Shown piece after piece: positions 8,690 to 16,512 of a stretch of DNA of 64,000 nucleotides (position 1 is the stretch's first letter; each line of letters opens with the position of its first letter). Both the position numbers and the translations under genes were made by a program. The DNA is from Streptomyces sp. DT2A-34 (GTDB taxonomy: Bacteria > Actinomycetota > Actinomycetes > Streptomycetales > Streptomycetaceae): the NCBI RefSeq assembly GCF_030499515.1, contig NZ_JASTWJ010000001.1:4258001-4322000 (forward strand). Direction: 5' to 3'. The notes beneath the pieces are model-generated. The model did not search any database. It was given only the letters and a program-made list of their open reading frames with translations, and was not told the DNA's origin.

Positions 8690-10129
8690 TCAGACCCCGA
8701 GCGGATTGGAGCGCGTCGCCGCCATCAGATACCAGGCGGTCGCCCCCGTATGCCGGTACGGGTAGTAGCCGAACCCGAAGCCGGTGTCGAGCGGGCTGCT
8801 CGCCGCGACGATCCCGCAGCGCCCGGGAAGCGCCCGCCCTCCGACGGTCTGCCCGCCCCCGAGCAGATCCTGAGCCCGCTCGATGGAGTCGATCAGCCGC
8901 CGGGCCCGGGCCTCGTCACCCCGCCCGCTCCGCTCCCGCAGGGCGAGCGCGAGATGAGCGGTCCCCTCGAACCACACGCCGTTGCGGTCGGGCTTGGGCT
9001 GGGTGTCGGCGATCGGCGCGTCCTCGTTCGCGAGGAGACTGGCCGAGCTGAAGGTGACACCTTCGTACGACTGCCCCGCCGGCACCGTGCTGTTGCGCCG
9101 CTCGGCATGGTCGAGAACGGCCAGCTCACGCGCGGCCCAGTCCAACGACCGGGCGTGGACACGGGAGTCGAGGGCCAGGTGGGTCCAGGTCTGGGTGTCC
9201 TCGGGGACGGGCGAGGTGTTGATCGTCGTCCCGTCATTGGTCCCGGTGTAGAAGAACCCGCCTGAGGGCTCCCACATCTTCATGACAAAGGCCTCGGCAC
9301 GCGCCCGCCGCGCCCTCCACACCCGGTCCCCCGTGAGCCGGGCGAGCCGCCCGAAGAGGCAGACGAGGTCGGTGTTGTGCTCGGTGGAGGTGAACGGAAG
9401 CTTCTCGTTGGCCCCGTTGACCCCGAACTTGTACCCCCCGAGCGGTTCCTCGGTACGCCCGTTCCGCTCGATCCACTCCCCGATCCGCACGGCCCCGTCG
9501 AGGAACCGCCGCTCCCCGGTCCGCCGCGCGAGCGCGCTGAGCGCGATCCCGGCCCAGGCCATGTCACCCACGGCCGTCCCCGTGAACCCGAACTGCGTCC
9601 CGACGTTGACGGTCCCGTCCGCCCGTACGAACCCGTCCGGCTGCCGGGAGCCGTCGTAGAAGGTGTACGGCCCCACGTTGTAGGCCTGCCGCAGCCGACC
9701 GTCGTCATGGACCGGGTCATGCTCCTGGGCGTACAGCAGCGCGTCCCCGAGTACGACGGCCCGGGCACGTCCGTCGGTGGAGCGGGTGGCGAGGAGGGCG
9801 AGGATCGCGAGGGCGTTGTCGTAGGTGAAAGCGGTACTGAACAACCCCGCCTGGTCGGTGTAGCTCTGGGCGAGCCGGGTGCTGCCGTGGTCGGGGTAGG
9901 CGTCCATGGCGGCGGCGAGGAAGGCGTGGGCGCGGCGCTGGGCGGAGGGCGCGTCGGCGTGGGCGGTGCCCGCCCCGGCCGAGGTGAGCACTGCGGCACC
10001 GAGGGCGGCCCCGATGAGGGCGCGACGGCTGAACGCCGGGCCTCGACTGCCGGTCATGGCGTTCACGCCGTTCATGCCGTTCATGCCGTTCATGCCGTAC
10101 CTGCCGACCACGCCGTCCATGCCGTCCAT
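8690..10129 (-). CDS. Tat-exported (alpha/alpha) barrel glycosidase-like protein
   Basis: A 479-residue predicted extracytoplasmic protein. A long Met/Asn/Gly-rich leader precedes the twin-arginine signal (SRRALIGAALGAAVLTSAGAG, cleavage near AHADA). The mature part shows the pattern of six-hairpin glycosidases: FTYDNALAILALL, GDMAWAGIALSALARRTGERRFLDGA, NTDLVCLFGRLARLTGD, FYTGTNDGTTINTSPVPEDTQTW, and GVWFEGTAHLALAL. The ATG at 10129 has GGGAG five bases upstream. A 14-bp LacI-type palindrome lies 21 bases upstream of the start, and the sugar importer lies convergently next to it, so it may release oligosaccharides for that importer. The exact glycoside hydrolase family is not recognised. Confidence 0.75.
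   Translation of the reverse strand: MDGMDGVVGRYGMNGMNGMNGVNAMTGSRGPAFSRRALIGAALGAAVLTSAGAGTAHADAPSAQRRAHAFLAAAMDAYPDHGSTRLAQSYTDQAGLFSTAFTYDNALAILALLATRSTDGRARAVVLGDALLYAQEHDPVHDDGRLRQAYNVGPYTFYDGSRQPDGFVRADGTVNVGTQFGFTGTAVGDMAWAGIALSALARRTGERRFLDGAVRIGEWIERNGRTEEPLGGYKFGVNGANEKLPFTSTEHNTDLVCLFGRLARLTGDRVWRARRARAEAFVMKMWEPSGGFFYTGTNDGTTINTSPVPEDTQTWTHLALDSRVHARSLDWAARELAVLDHAERRNSTVPAGQSYEGVTFSSASLLANEDAPIADTQPKPDRNGVWFEGTAHLALALRERSGRGDEARARRLIDSIERAQDLLGGGQTVGGRALPGRCGIVAASSPLDTGFGFGYYPYRHTGATAWYLMAATRSNPLGV
10056..10127 (-). repeat. 9-bp repeats encoding Met-Asn-Gly and Met-Asp-Gly units before the Tat signal
   Basis: On the coding strand the ATGAACGGC-like unit is repeated several times, giving MNGMNGMNG; an ATGGACGGC pair gives MDGMDG. 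Unit length is a multiple of three, so copy-number changes would alter only leader length. Several alternative ATG starts result. Confidence 0.75.
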
Positions 10130-10149
10130 GGGTCTCCCTTGCCGGGCCT

Positions 10150-10163
10150 TGAGAGCGCTCTCA
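10150..10163. promoter_or_regulatory. LacI-family operator-like palindrome
   Basis: TGAGAGCGCTCTCA is a perfect 14-bp inverted repeat with the central CG typical of LacI/GalR operators; the CebR box of Streptomyces has the related form TGGGAGCGCTCCCA. It lies 21 bases upstream of the glycosidase-like gene start, so a LacI repressor bound here would block that promoter. The neighbouring LacI-type protein has no visible HTH, so the repressor may be encoded elsewhere. Confidence 0.7.
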
Positions 10164-10274
10164 TTGAGTGCGGGGTCATTCTGCTGGTGCGGGTGGGGCG
10201 GGTCAACGGCCTTGCGGTGCGGAACGGTTGGCGTCGTCAGCCGTGGCCGGGGCCGCCCGACGCCGGCGCCGTCC

Positions 10275-10482
10275 TCAACTGGTCAGCCTCCACTGCTGCT
10301 CGGGGGCGTTCCACTCGGTGATGCAGGTCGACTGGATGGCCTGCGCGCCGTTGTCGGTGCTGCCGCCGCCTTCGATCGACAGGCACCTGGCGCTCTTGCC
10401 GTTCTTGAGCTGGCCGCCCGTGGCCCGGGCCCATCGCTGCTCGGGAGCGTCCCAGTCGGTGATGCAGGTCGACTGGACGGCC
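10275..10482 (-). pseudogene. C-terminal fragment of the kinase-lectin gene, cut off by the IS3 element
   Basis: On the minus strand this encodes the end of a ricin-type beta-trefoil lectin domain: AVQSTCITDWDAPEQRW, KSARCLSIEGGGSTDNG, CITEWNAPEQQWRLTS and stop. The QxW motifs are the lectin signature. Removing the IS element plus one CGGG copy (1,307 bp) joins it in frame to the fragment starting at 13531. Confidence 0.9.
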
Positions 10483-10517
10483 CGGGTGTCAATCCCCGGG
10501 TTTCGTAGAGACGTTGG

Positions 10518-11459
10518 TTATGCGGTCCGGCTCTCCTGATCGGTCCGGGTCCGCGCTTGCTGGATGATCCGTTCGAACTCGACGGGCGGTTTCCCGCCGG
10601 CCGCGCTGTGTCGCCGTTTCGTGTTGTAGAAGTCCGCGATCCAGGTGGCGGTCTTCAGCCTCGCCTCGGTTCGGGTGGCGAAGGTGTGCCGGTGGACGTA
10701 CTCGACCTTGAGGACCGAGTGGAACGACTCCGCGGCGGCGTTGTCCAGGGCCGACCCGACGCGTCCCATCGACTGCACCACGCCCCACCGGCCGCACAAC
10801 TGCTGGAACGCCTCGGACGTGTACTCGCTGCCGCGGTCCGTGTGAAAAATGACGCCGTCGACCTGGCCGCCTCTCGTTGCGATCGCCATCTGCAGGGCTG
10901 CGCTGACCAGCGCGGCATCATGCCGCCGACCCATCGCGTAGCCCAGGGCCCGGCGGGAGAAGGCGTCGTGGACAGAGGCGAGGTAGAGCTTGCCCTCACC
11001 GGTGTCGATCTCCGTCATGTCGCCCCACCACAAAACGTCGGGCGCGATCGCGTCGAACTTGCGCCGTACCAGGTCACCAGCGGTTTTCCGCTTGCCGGGA
11101 CGGGTCAGCGAACGGCGTCGGCGTGGCGGTTTGCGGCCCTGCAGACCGAGTTCGGCCATGATCTCGGCGACGGTGTTCTGCGATACTTGCCAGCCCTCCT
11201 CCCACAGATCCAGCGTGATCCGCGGCGAACCGTACGTCTTGCCCGAGCGGTCGAAGAAGTAGCGGACCCGCTCGGCCAGTTCACCCCGTCTGATCTCGCG
11301 TTTCGTCGGCTCATCGGGCCGACGGCGCCACTTGTAGAACCACGCCTCCGACACACCCAGTGCCCGGCAGGAGATGCGGTGCGAAATGTTGTGCACGGTC
11401 TTCTGGTCACTGATCACCCCGACGAGCACCGCCGGGTCCGCCTCAGCTACTTCACCCAC
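10518..11459 (-). CDS. IS3-family transposase OrfB (DDE catalytic subunit)
   Basis: A 313-residue DDE integrase-type catalytic protein. N-terminal HTH_21 segment: ISHRISCRALGVSEAWFYKWRRR. Catalytic residues are visible in WWGDMTEIDTGEGKLYLASV (first D), IFHTDRGSEYTSEAF (second D) and GSALDNAAAESFHSVLKVEY (E). It overlaps orfA by 13 bases in a different frame, so the active OrfAB fusion would come from programmed frameshifting, as usual in the family. No classical A6G slippery run is obvious at the overlap. Confidence 0.95.
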   Translation of the reverse strand: MGEVAEADPAVLVGVISDQKTVHNISHRISCRALGVSEAWFYKWRRRPDEPTKREIRRGELAERVRYFFDRSGKTYGSPRITLDLWEEGWQVSQNTVAEIMAELGLQGRKPPRRRRSLTRPGKRKTAGDLVRRKFDAIAPDVLWWGDMTEIDTGEGKLYLASVHDAFSRRALGYAMGRRHDAALVSAALQMAIATRGGQVDGVIFHTDRGSEYTSEAFQQLCGRWGVVQSMGRVGSALDNAAAESFHSVLKVEYVHRHTFATRTEARLKTATWIADFYNTKRRHSAAGGKPPVEFERIIQQARTRTDQESRTA

Positions 11460-11746
11460 AAGACCATGCAGCGTTTGAGGACATCGCGCTCCATCCCCAG
11501 CTCCTTGACGTCCTTCTTCAACTGGGCGTTCTCCCGCCGCAGCCGCGCGAGCTCCTCGCTCTCGCCCACCGCCCCGGCCCCGGCGGACCTCCGAGCCCGC
11601 GACACCCAGCTCGCCAGCGTCGTCTCGTTGATCCCCAGGTCCCTCGCAACCTGCGCGACCGACTTCCCGGTCTCGGTCACGATCCGTACAGCCCCCTCAC
11701 GGAACTCTGCGTCGAACTTCCGCCTCTTCTCCGCCATGACTCCCAA
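11447..11746 (-). CDS. IS3-family transposase OrfA (helix-turn-helix subunit)
   Basis: A 99-residue HTH protein (KRRKFDAEFREGAVRIVTET, then SVAQVARDLGINETTLASWV) followed by a leucine-zipper-like segment (ELARLRRENAQLKKDVKELG). It binds the element's ends and is normally fused to OrfB by frameshifting. It starts at ATG 11746, 43 bases inside the right end of the element. Confidence 0.95.
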   Translation of the reverse strand: MGVMAEKRRKFDAEFREGAVRIVTETGKSVAQVARDLGINETTLASWVSRARRSAGAGAVGESEELARLRRENAQLKKDVKELGMERDVLKRCMVLWVK

Positions 11747-11767
11747 CTTCCCCTGCAGTCACGATCT

Positions 11768-13531
11768 CTACGCTACGAGGGGAAGGTCACGGGCGCCGTT
11801 GGCGGTGCTGCCGTGGTCCGCGATGGACAGGCACTTACCGGTCTTGACGTTCTTGAGCATGTTGGACGAGGGGCCGGCCCAGTACCACCGCTGCTCGTCG
11901 CCCCCGTTGCAGGCCCACTGGATGGCGCTGGTGCCGTTTGCCGCGCTGCCGCCGTTGTCGAGGGACAGACACTTCCCGCTCTTCGCGTTGACGAGCCGGT
12001 ACGTCGGCCCACTCCCCGTCGCTTCGGAGGCCGAGGCGCTCGGGGCCGCCTCCGTCTCGTCGGAGGAGGCGGAGGAATCAGGGGAGTTGGCCGAAGGCGC
12101 CGGGCTCTGCGCGGGATCTGCCACGGCCTTGCCTTGATCTCCCGCCTCGTTCCCCTCCTTGTCACCCTTGCCGTCCCTGCCGTCCTTGCCACCGGACTTG
12201 CTCGCACGAGCGCTGCCGGGCTGCTGCGACGGGGTGTTGTCATCCCCCTCGGCCGATGCGCGTTCGGCCGCGGAGGCGGCGGCCGCGTCCTTGCCGTCGT
12301 TGTCGTCGGAGCCGGCGCCGACGGCCAGGTAGGTGACGCCGCCGCCGATGAGGAGCACCGCGAGCGCGGCCGCGGCGATCGTCAGTGAACGGCCGCGGCG
12401 CGACCGAGGACCGGCGGGGGCTCCTTCGTCGGCGTCCGCTGTGTGGGGCTGCGTCCGGAACGGACCGGCATCGCGGCTCAGGACGGGCGGCGGGCCGAAC
12501 GGGCCGAACGGTCCCGCTGATGGTGCCTCGGGCGTCTGGGGTTTCTCGGGCGTCTCGGGCGTTTGCGCCGACGGGACGGAGCGGCCGAGGCGCATCGTGA
12601 CTGCTGGGTCGGGCTGCGCGGCGCCGGTGCCGGGTGCGTCGGGGGACGCGGGCGGCAGGGGCCGGCCCGTGGCAATCGCGCTGAGGAGCTGTGCCGCCTG
12701 CGCCGCGTCCGGGCGGGACGCGGGGTCCTTGGCCAGCAGCCCGTGCAGGACGGGGGTGAGCGGGCCGGCCCGGCGCGGCTCGGGCAGCGGTTCGGTGACG
12801 ATCGCGGTGATGGTCGACCAGGTGGAGGTGCGGCGGAAGGGGGTACCGCCCTCGACGGCGGCGTACAGGGTGGCGCCCAGTGACCAGACGTCCGAAGGCG
12901 GGCCCGGCTGCTCCCCGCGGGCCCGCTCGGGCGCGAGGTAGTCGAGGGAGCCGACGAGTTCACCGCTGCGCGTGAGGTGGGTGTCGGCGTCGTCGCCGGG
13001 ATCGTCGATGGCCGCGATGCCGAAGTCGGTCAGCACCACCCGTCCGCCATGTTCGAGCAGGATGTTGGCGGGCTTCACATCGCGGTGGAGTACGCCGGCC
13101 CGGTGGGCGGCGGCCAGGGCGTCGAGGACCTTGGCGCCGATCTCGGCCGCGTGCCGGGGATCGAGGGCGCCCTGCCGACGCATCACGTCGTCCAGCGAAG
13201 CGCCCTCGATCAGCTCCATGACGATGACGGGGTGGCCCTCGTGATCGGTGACGTCGTGCACGGCCACCACGCCGGGATGTTGTATCCGGGCCGCCGCACG
13301 GGCCTCGCGCTGCATGCGCAGCCGCAGCCCGGCCAGCCTGTCCGCGTCGTGCCCGTCGTGCTCGTCGGCGAAGTCGCGGAGCTCCTTCACCGCGACCTGC
13401 CGGCCGAGGGTCTCGTCGACGGCCCGCCATACGGTGCCCATGCCACCGCGTCCCAGCCGCTCCACTGTCCGGTACCGGCCGGCGATCAGCCTGCCGTCAC
13501 CCTTCGCACGACTCTCCCCCGTCACTGCCAC
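11768..13531 (-). pseudogene. Ser/Thr protein kinase with C-terminal ricin lectin domain, disrupted by IS3
   Basis: Residues about 15-280 form a PknB-type kinase: YRTVERLGRGGMGTVWRAVD (Gly loop), VAVKEL (catalytic Lys), HRDVKPANILLEHGG, LTDFGIA (DFG) and LDYLAPERARGE. A Ser/Pro/Ala-rich linker, one transmembrane helix (LTIAAAALAVLLIGGGVTYLAV), a disordered extracellular linker and a ricin beta-trefoil (CLSLDNGG, IQWACNGGDEQRWYW, KCLSIADHGSTANGA) follow. After GA the sequence runs into the IS end and stops within a few codons. The kinase domain is complete and could still be made, but the third lectin subdomain is lost. I chose the GTG at 13531 (GAGG upstream). The uninterrupted gene would encode 649 residues. 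Confidence 0.92.
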
Positions 13532-14118
13532 TGCCCGCCTCGAGGTTGGTTTCCCGTGTGCGCATGGCAGCCTAACGGGCTGTCCGGGGGCGGCGAGTTG
13601 ACGGGCCCCTGGGATTCCGAGCCGACGAGCCACGGTGGCGATCACGTCGGCCTCACGCTGCTCGATCAGCCGCACGGGGACGGAACGTACAGCTCCGTCG
13701 GCGCGCTCGCGGCCGTGTGCGGATCCGCCACGGGACTAGGGGCTGTCCTGACGCGGTCGGCCACCGGCTCCACACGAGAGGAGCGCGCCCACCTCGGCAA
13801 GACCGCCACGGCGACCTCCGGACGCATCACAGAACGAACATCCCACCACCCTCGGCCCACGGCCCGACCGCGACCCTCGAGGACTGCGTTACAGCATCCG
13901 CCCACCGACAGGACACCCGCTCCGAAGGCTGGCGACCAGCGCCGCACAGCGCCACACACCGACGACGGGCAACAAGGCCGACGCAGGCACCTGGACCATT
14001 AGGGGCGCCTGTGAGGTGTCGTCCTCTTCTCTTACTCGCCCACCCCGCCCGTTTTCCCCCCCACGGGTCACCCCTGCCACATCCCCCCGCCGTTCCCCGC
14101 ACGTGCCGCCAGAAAGAG
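13532..14118. other. Intergenic region without a supported gene
   Basis: About 590 bases between the kinase start and the small membrane protein gene. The open frames are compositionally shadow-like and lack recognisable domains or ribosome-binding sites. It probably marks the left junction between resident chromosome and the accessory region. Confidence 0.5.
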
Positions 14119-14574
14119 TCACCGGGACCGGCAGCACTCCTGGGCCACCGAGACGAAGGCCAGCTTCGCCTGTTTCAGTTCGTCCGGCCTCTCATGGCGT
14201 CGCAGACAGTCGACGAGGTGCTGTGCCGCCGCGGCAGCGTCGGACGGGCCTTCCAGGAGCACCCCGCCCAAGGCACGTTGCAGCAGGACGTCGTCGTCGC
14301 CCCGCCCCCGCCCGTTGCGTTCGGCGAGGATCCTGGCCTCTGCGGCCCCGAGGAACTCCGCGTAGGTCTGGCGGCGGAGGGCGAACTCGCGGTGGCCGGC
14401 CTCGGCGCGGAGCGTCATGCGAACCGACTCGAGCAGCGCGTCCGCCTGACGGTCGCCCGCGTGGCGTGCCGCAGCGGCCTGCCGGATGCCGGCACTGCGG
14501 GTGTACCAGCCGGTCACAACACTGCCCGCGATCGCCGATCCCGCGGCGATCAGCGCGATTCCCCAGTCACTCAT
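14119..14574 (-). CDS. Small membrane-anchored protein of module 1, function unknown
   Basis: A 151-residue protein with one N-terminal membrane helix (WGIALIAAGSAIAGSVVTGWY) followed by a soluble helical, charged domain (LLESVRMTLRAEAGHREFALRRQTYAEFLGAAEARIL to DELKQAKLAFVSVAQECCRSR). I recognise no domain. The ATG at 14574 fits the membrane helix; the longer upstream frame is a shadow. It is divergent from the GT-like gene at 14680 with 105 bases between them, the place occupied in module 2 by the small amyloid-motif protein. By position it may be the module's membrane-acting partner, but that is inference. Confidence 0.7.
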   Translation of the reverse strand: MSDWGIALIAAGSAIAGSVVTGWYTRSAGIRQAAAARHAGDRQADALLESVRMTLRAEAGHREFALRRQTYAEFLGAAEARILAERNGRGRGDDDVLLQRALGGVLLEGPSDAAAAAQHLVDCLRRHERPDELKQAKLAFVSVAQECCRSR

Positions 14575-14679
14575 GCCGCCATCCTCGCGACCAGCCACGA
14601 CATGCCACACCACCCTTGCCCGATGTGCGGCGTGGATCACTCTCGGCGACCTCCGAACGGCGCGCGATAGGATCGGATC

Positions 14680-16512
14680 ATGTCGCCCGACGACGCGAAC
14701 AAACCCGCCCCAACCTGCGAAAACAGCCGTTTCCGCCCGCCGACTACCGGTAGGCTGGACACTTACGGGCGACGGGCGACGGGCGACGGGCGACGGGCGA
14801 CGGGCGACGGGCGACGGGCGACGGGCGACGGGCGAACGGTCCTGTTCGCGGCTCGATCGGCGGTAGCCCTCTATCGCCTGCTGGATGTCCTCCCCATATT
14901 CTCCGGTGACGACCGGATCACCCGCCTGTTCACCCTCGTCCCCGGCTCGGACTTCGGAGCCGACGCGCTCACCGCGATCGACGCCGTCGGAGGCCGTACG
15001 GTGCCGTGGAGCGAAGCCTGCGAGCGCACCCACGACCTGGTCGTCGCCGCGAGCCCCAAGGGCGACCTGAGGCTGTTGCGCGGCCCTCACGTCCTCCTGC
15101 CGCACGGCGCGGGCTTCAACAAGTCGCTCCCCGACGAAGGTTCGGCCGACTCGGCCTCCGGGCTGGACCCGGCCTATCTGCGACGAACCGACCACGACGC
15201 CCCGATAGCACTGCACGCCTTGGCCCACCCCGATCAGGTCGCCAGACTTGCCGCCACGAATCCACAGGCCGCCCGCAACGCGAAGGTGATCGGCGACCTC
15301 ACTCTCGAACGCGTCCTCGCCTCGGCGCCCCTCCGCGACCGCTACCGGTCGGCGTTGGGCACCGGAGCCCGCAAGCTGCTGGTCCTGGTCTCCACATGGG
15401 GACCCGACTCCCTCATCCGGCAACGCCCCGGCCTGCCCGCCCGACTGGCGGCCCAACTGCCCTACGACGAATACCAGTTGGCGCTGGTGGTCCACCCCAA
15501 CGAACGCAGCCTGCTCGGCACGTACGAGCTCACCGAACGCCTGGCGCCCGCCCTCGACGCGGGAATGGTCCTCCCGGATCCGCACGAGGAGTGGGCCTCC
15601 GTCCTGATCGCCGCCGACGCCCTGGTCACCGACCACGGATCAGCCGCCCTGTACTACTGCGCCGCCCAGGACCGCCCCATCGTGAGCGTCCACCCGGGTG
15701 GCGGCGAGCTGATCCCCGGCAGCCCCATGGACGTACTCCTCACCGACGTACCGCAGTTGGAACGCGGAGCGGACATCATCGACGCGCTGCGGGCGTACCG
15801 CCCGGGTCCCGCGCACACCGCCGCTCAGGCCGCGTTCTCGACCCCCGGTGATGCCGTTGACCGCCTGCGAACCGAGGCCTACGCCCTGCTCGCTCTCGCA
15901 CCACCCACTCACGGCCTCACCCCCCGGCTGCTGCCCGAGCCTGCGCCCGCCAAGCGTGTGCCCGCGGCGTTCGACGTCCATGTCGAGACCACTGGGGCCG
16001 GTGTCCGAATCACCCGGCACCCGGCCGGCACGGGCCTGCCCGGCCACCACTTGGCGGTGGAGCACGGCGCCGCGGACGAACGACTCACCCGTTCCGCGGG
16101 CCTGTTGTACCGCCGCCCGCTGCCGCCGCCCAATGCCCCCGTAAGCCACACAGCCCCCATGACCCCCCTTGCCCCCGTGGACCTCGCTTGGACCTCCGAC
16201 GGATGGACAAGGCACGCGCTCTCCGCCTACCCCGGCTGCCGTTCGGCCGCAGCGCTGCTGCCGTCCGGCGGATGCCTGATCAGAATCCGCGGCCATGAGC
16301 AGCCGTACGCCGTCCAGATCGACCCTCGGTCCGAGACCGGCCGCGTCGCACGGATCGACCCGGCCATCGCGCTGTCGGCCGTGTACGCCCGGCTGGTCTC
16401 CCCTCAGCCCGCCCCCGGCCCCCGCACCGAGCTGAACTGCCTGATCGCAGACCGGAGTTTCCGCATCACTCTCCGACCGGCCACGGACACCGAAGCAAGC
16501 CAGGTGATCTGA
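14680..16512 (+). CDS. TagB/TagF-like GT-B protein with in-frame 7-bp repeat array (module 1, ON)
   Basis: A 610-residue protein related to the genes at 30358 and 34689. The body resembles CDP-glycerol glycerophosphotransferase-like GT-B proteins: RTVLFAARSAVALYRLLDVL, LLPHGAGFNKSLP, KLLVLVSTWGPDSL, YQLALVVHPNE, and ADALVTDHGSAALYYCAAQDRP (compare the TDYSS motif of TagF). A C-terminal domain shared by the three paralogues ends with ALSAYPGCRSAAALLPSGGCLIR. The start ATG at 14680 lies upstream of ten 7-bp units that encode RRATGDG repeats, and the frame stays open through the array to the stop, so this copy reads as ON. The enzyme substrate is unknown. The stop at 16512 abuts the stop of the convergent NLR gene. 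Confidence 0.82.
   Translation: MSPDDANKPAPTCENSRFRPPTTGRLDTYGRRATGDGRRATGDGRRATGDGRTVLFAARSAVALYRLLDVLPIFSGDDRITRLFTLVPGSDFGADALTAIDAVGGRTVPWSEACERTHDLVVAASPKGDLRLLRGPHVLLPHGAGFNKSLPDEGSADSASGLDPAYLRRTDHDAPIALHALAHPDQVARLAATNPQAARNAKVIGDLTLERVLASAPLRDRYRSALGTGARKLLVLVSTWGPDSLIRQRPGLPARLAAQLPYDEYQLALVVHPNERSLLGTYELTERLAPALDAGMVLPDPHEEWASVLIAADALVTDHGSAALYYCAAQDRPIVSVHPGGGELIPGSPMDVLLTDVPQLERGADIIDALRAYRPGPAHTAAQAAFSTPGDAVDRLRTEAYALLALAPPTHGLTPRLLPEPAPAKRVPAAFDVHVETTGAGVRITRHPAGTGLPGHHLAVEHGAADERLTRSAGLLYRRPLPPPNAPVSHTAPMTPLAPVDLAWTSDGWTRHALSAYPGCRSAAALLPSGGCLIRIRGHEQPYAVQIDPRSETGRVARIDPAIALSAVYARLVSPQPAPGPRTELNCLIADRSFRITLRPATDTEASQVI
14765..14834 (+). repeat. Heptanucleotide array 1: ten perfect ACGGGCG units
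   Basis: Ten uninterrupted 7-bp units in the 5' part of the GT-like gene, about 28 codons after its start. Seven bases per unit means each gain or loss changes the downstream frame, while the array encodes the same heptapeptide (RRATGDG, permuted) in every frame and contains no stop. In at least one other frame translation ends at 14866, just after the array. This is the structure of a phase-variable contingency locus. Confidence 0.95.

Larger units (their letters stand above)
10487..11789 (-). mobile_element. Complete IS3-family insertion sequence (1,303 bp)
   Basis: Bounded by imperfect terminal inverted repeats of about 22 bp that begin TG at each end (TGTCAATCCCC at 10487 and, on the other strand from 11789, TGACCTTCCCC). 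It is flanked by the direct repeat CGGG at 10483-10486 and 11790-11793, a 4-bp target duplication. It carries two overlapping transposase frames in the orfA/orfB arrangement of IS3 elements. It sits inside the lectin domain of a Ser/Thr kinase gene. Intact ends and target duplication indicate a fairly recent insertion. Confidence 0.95.
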
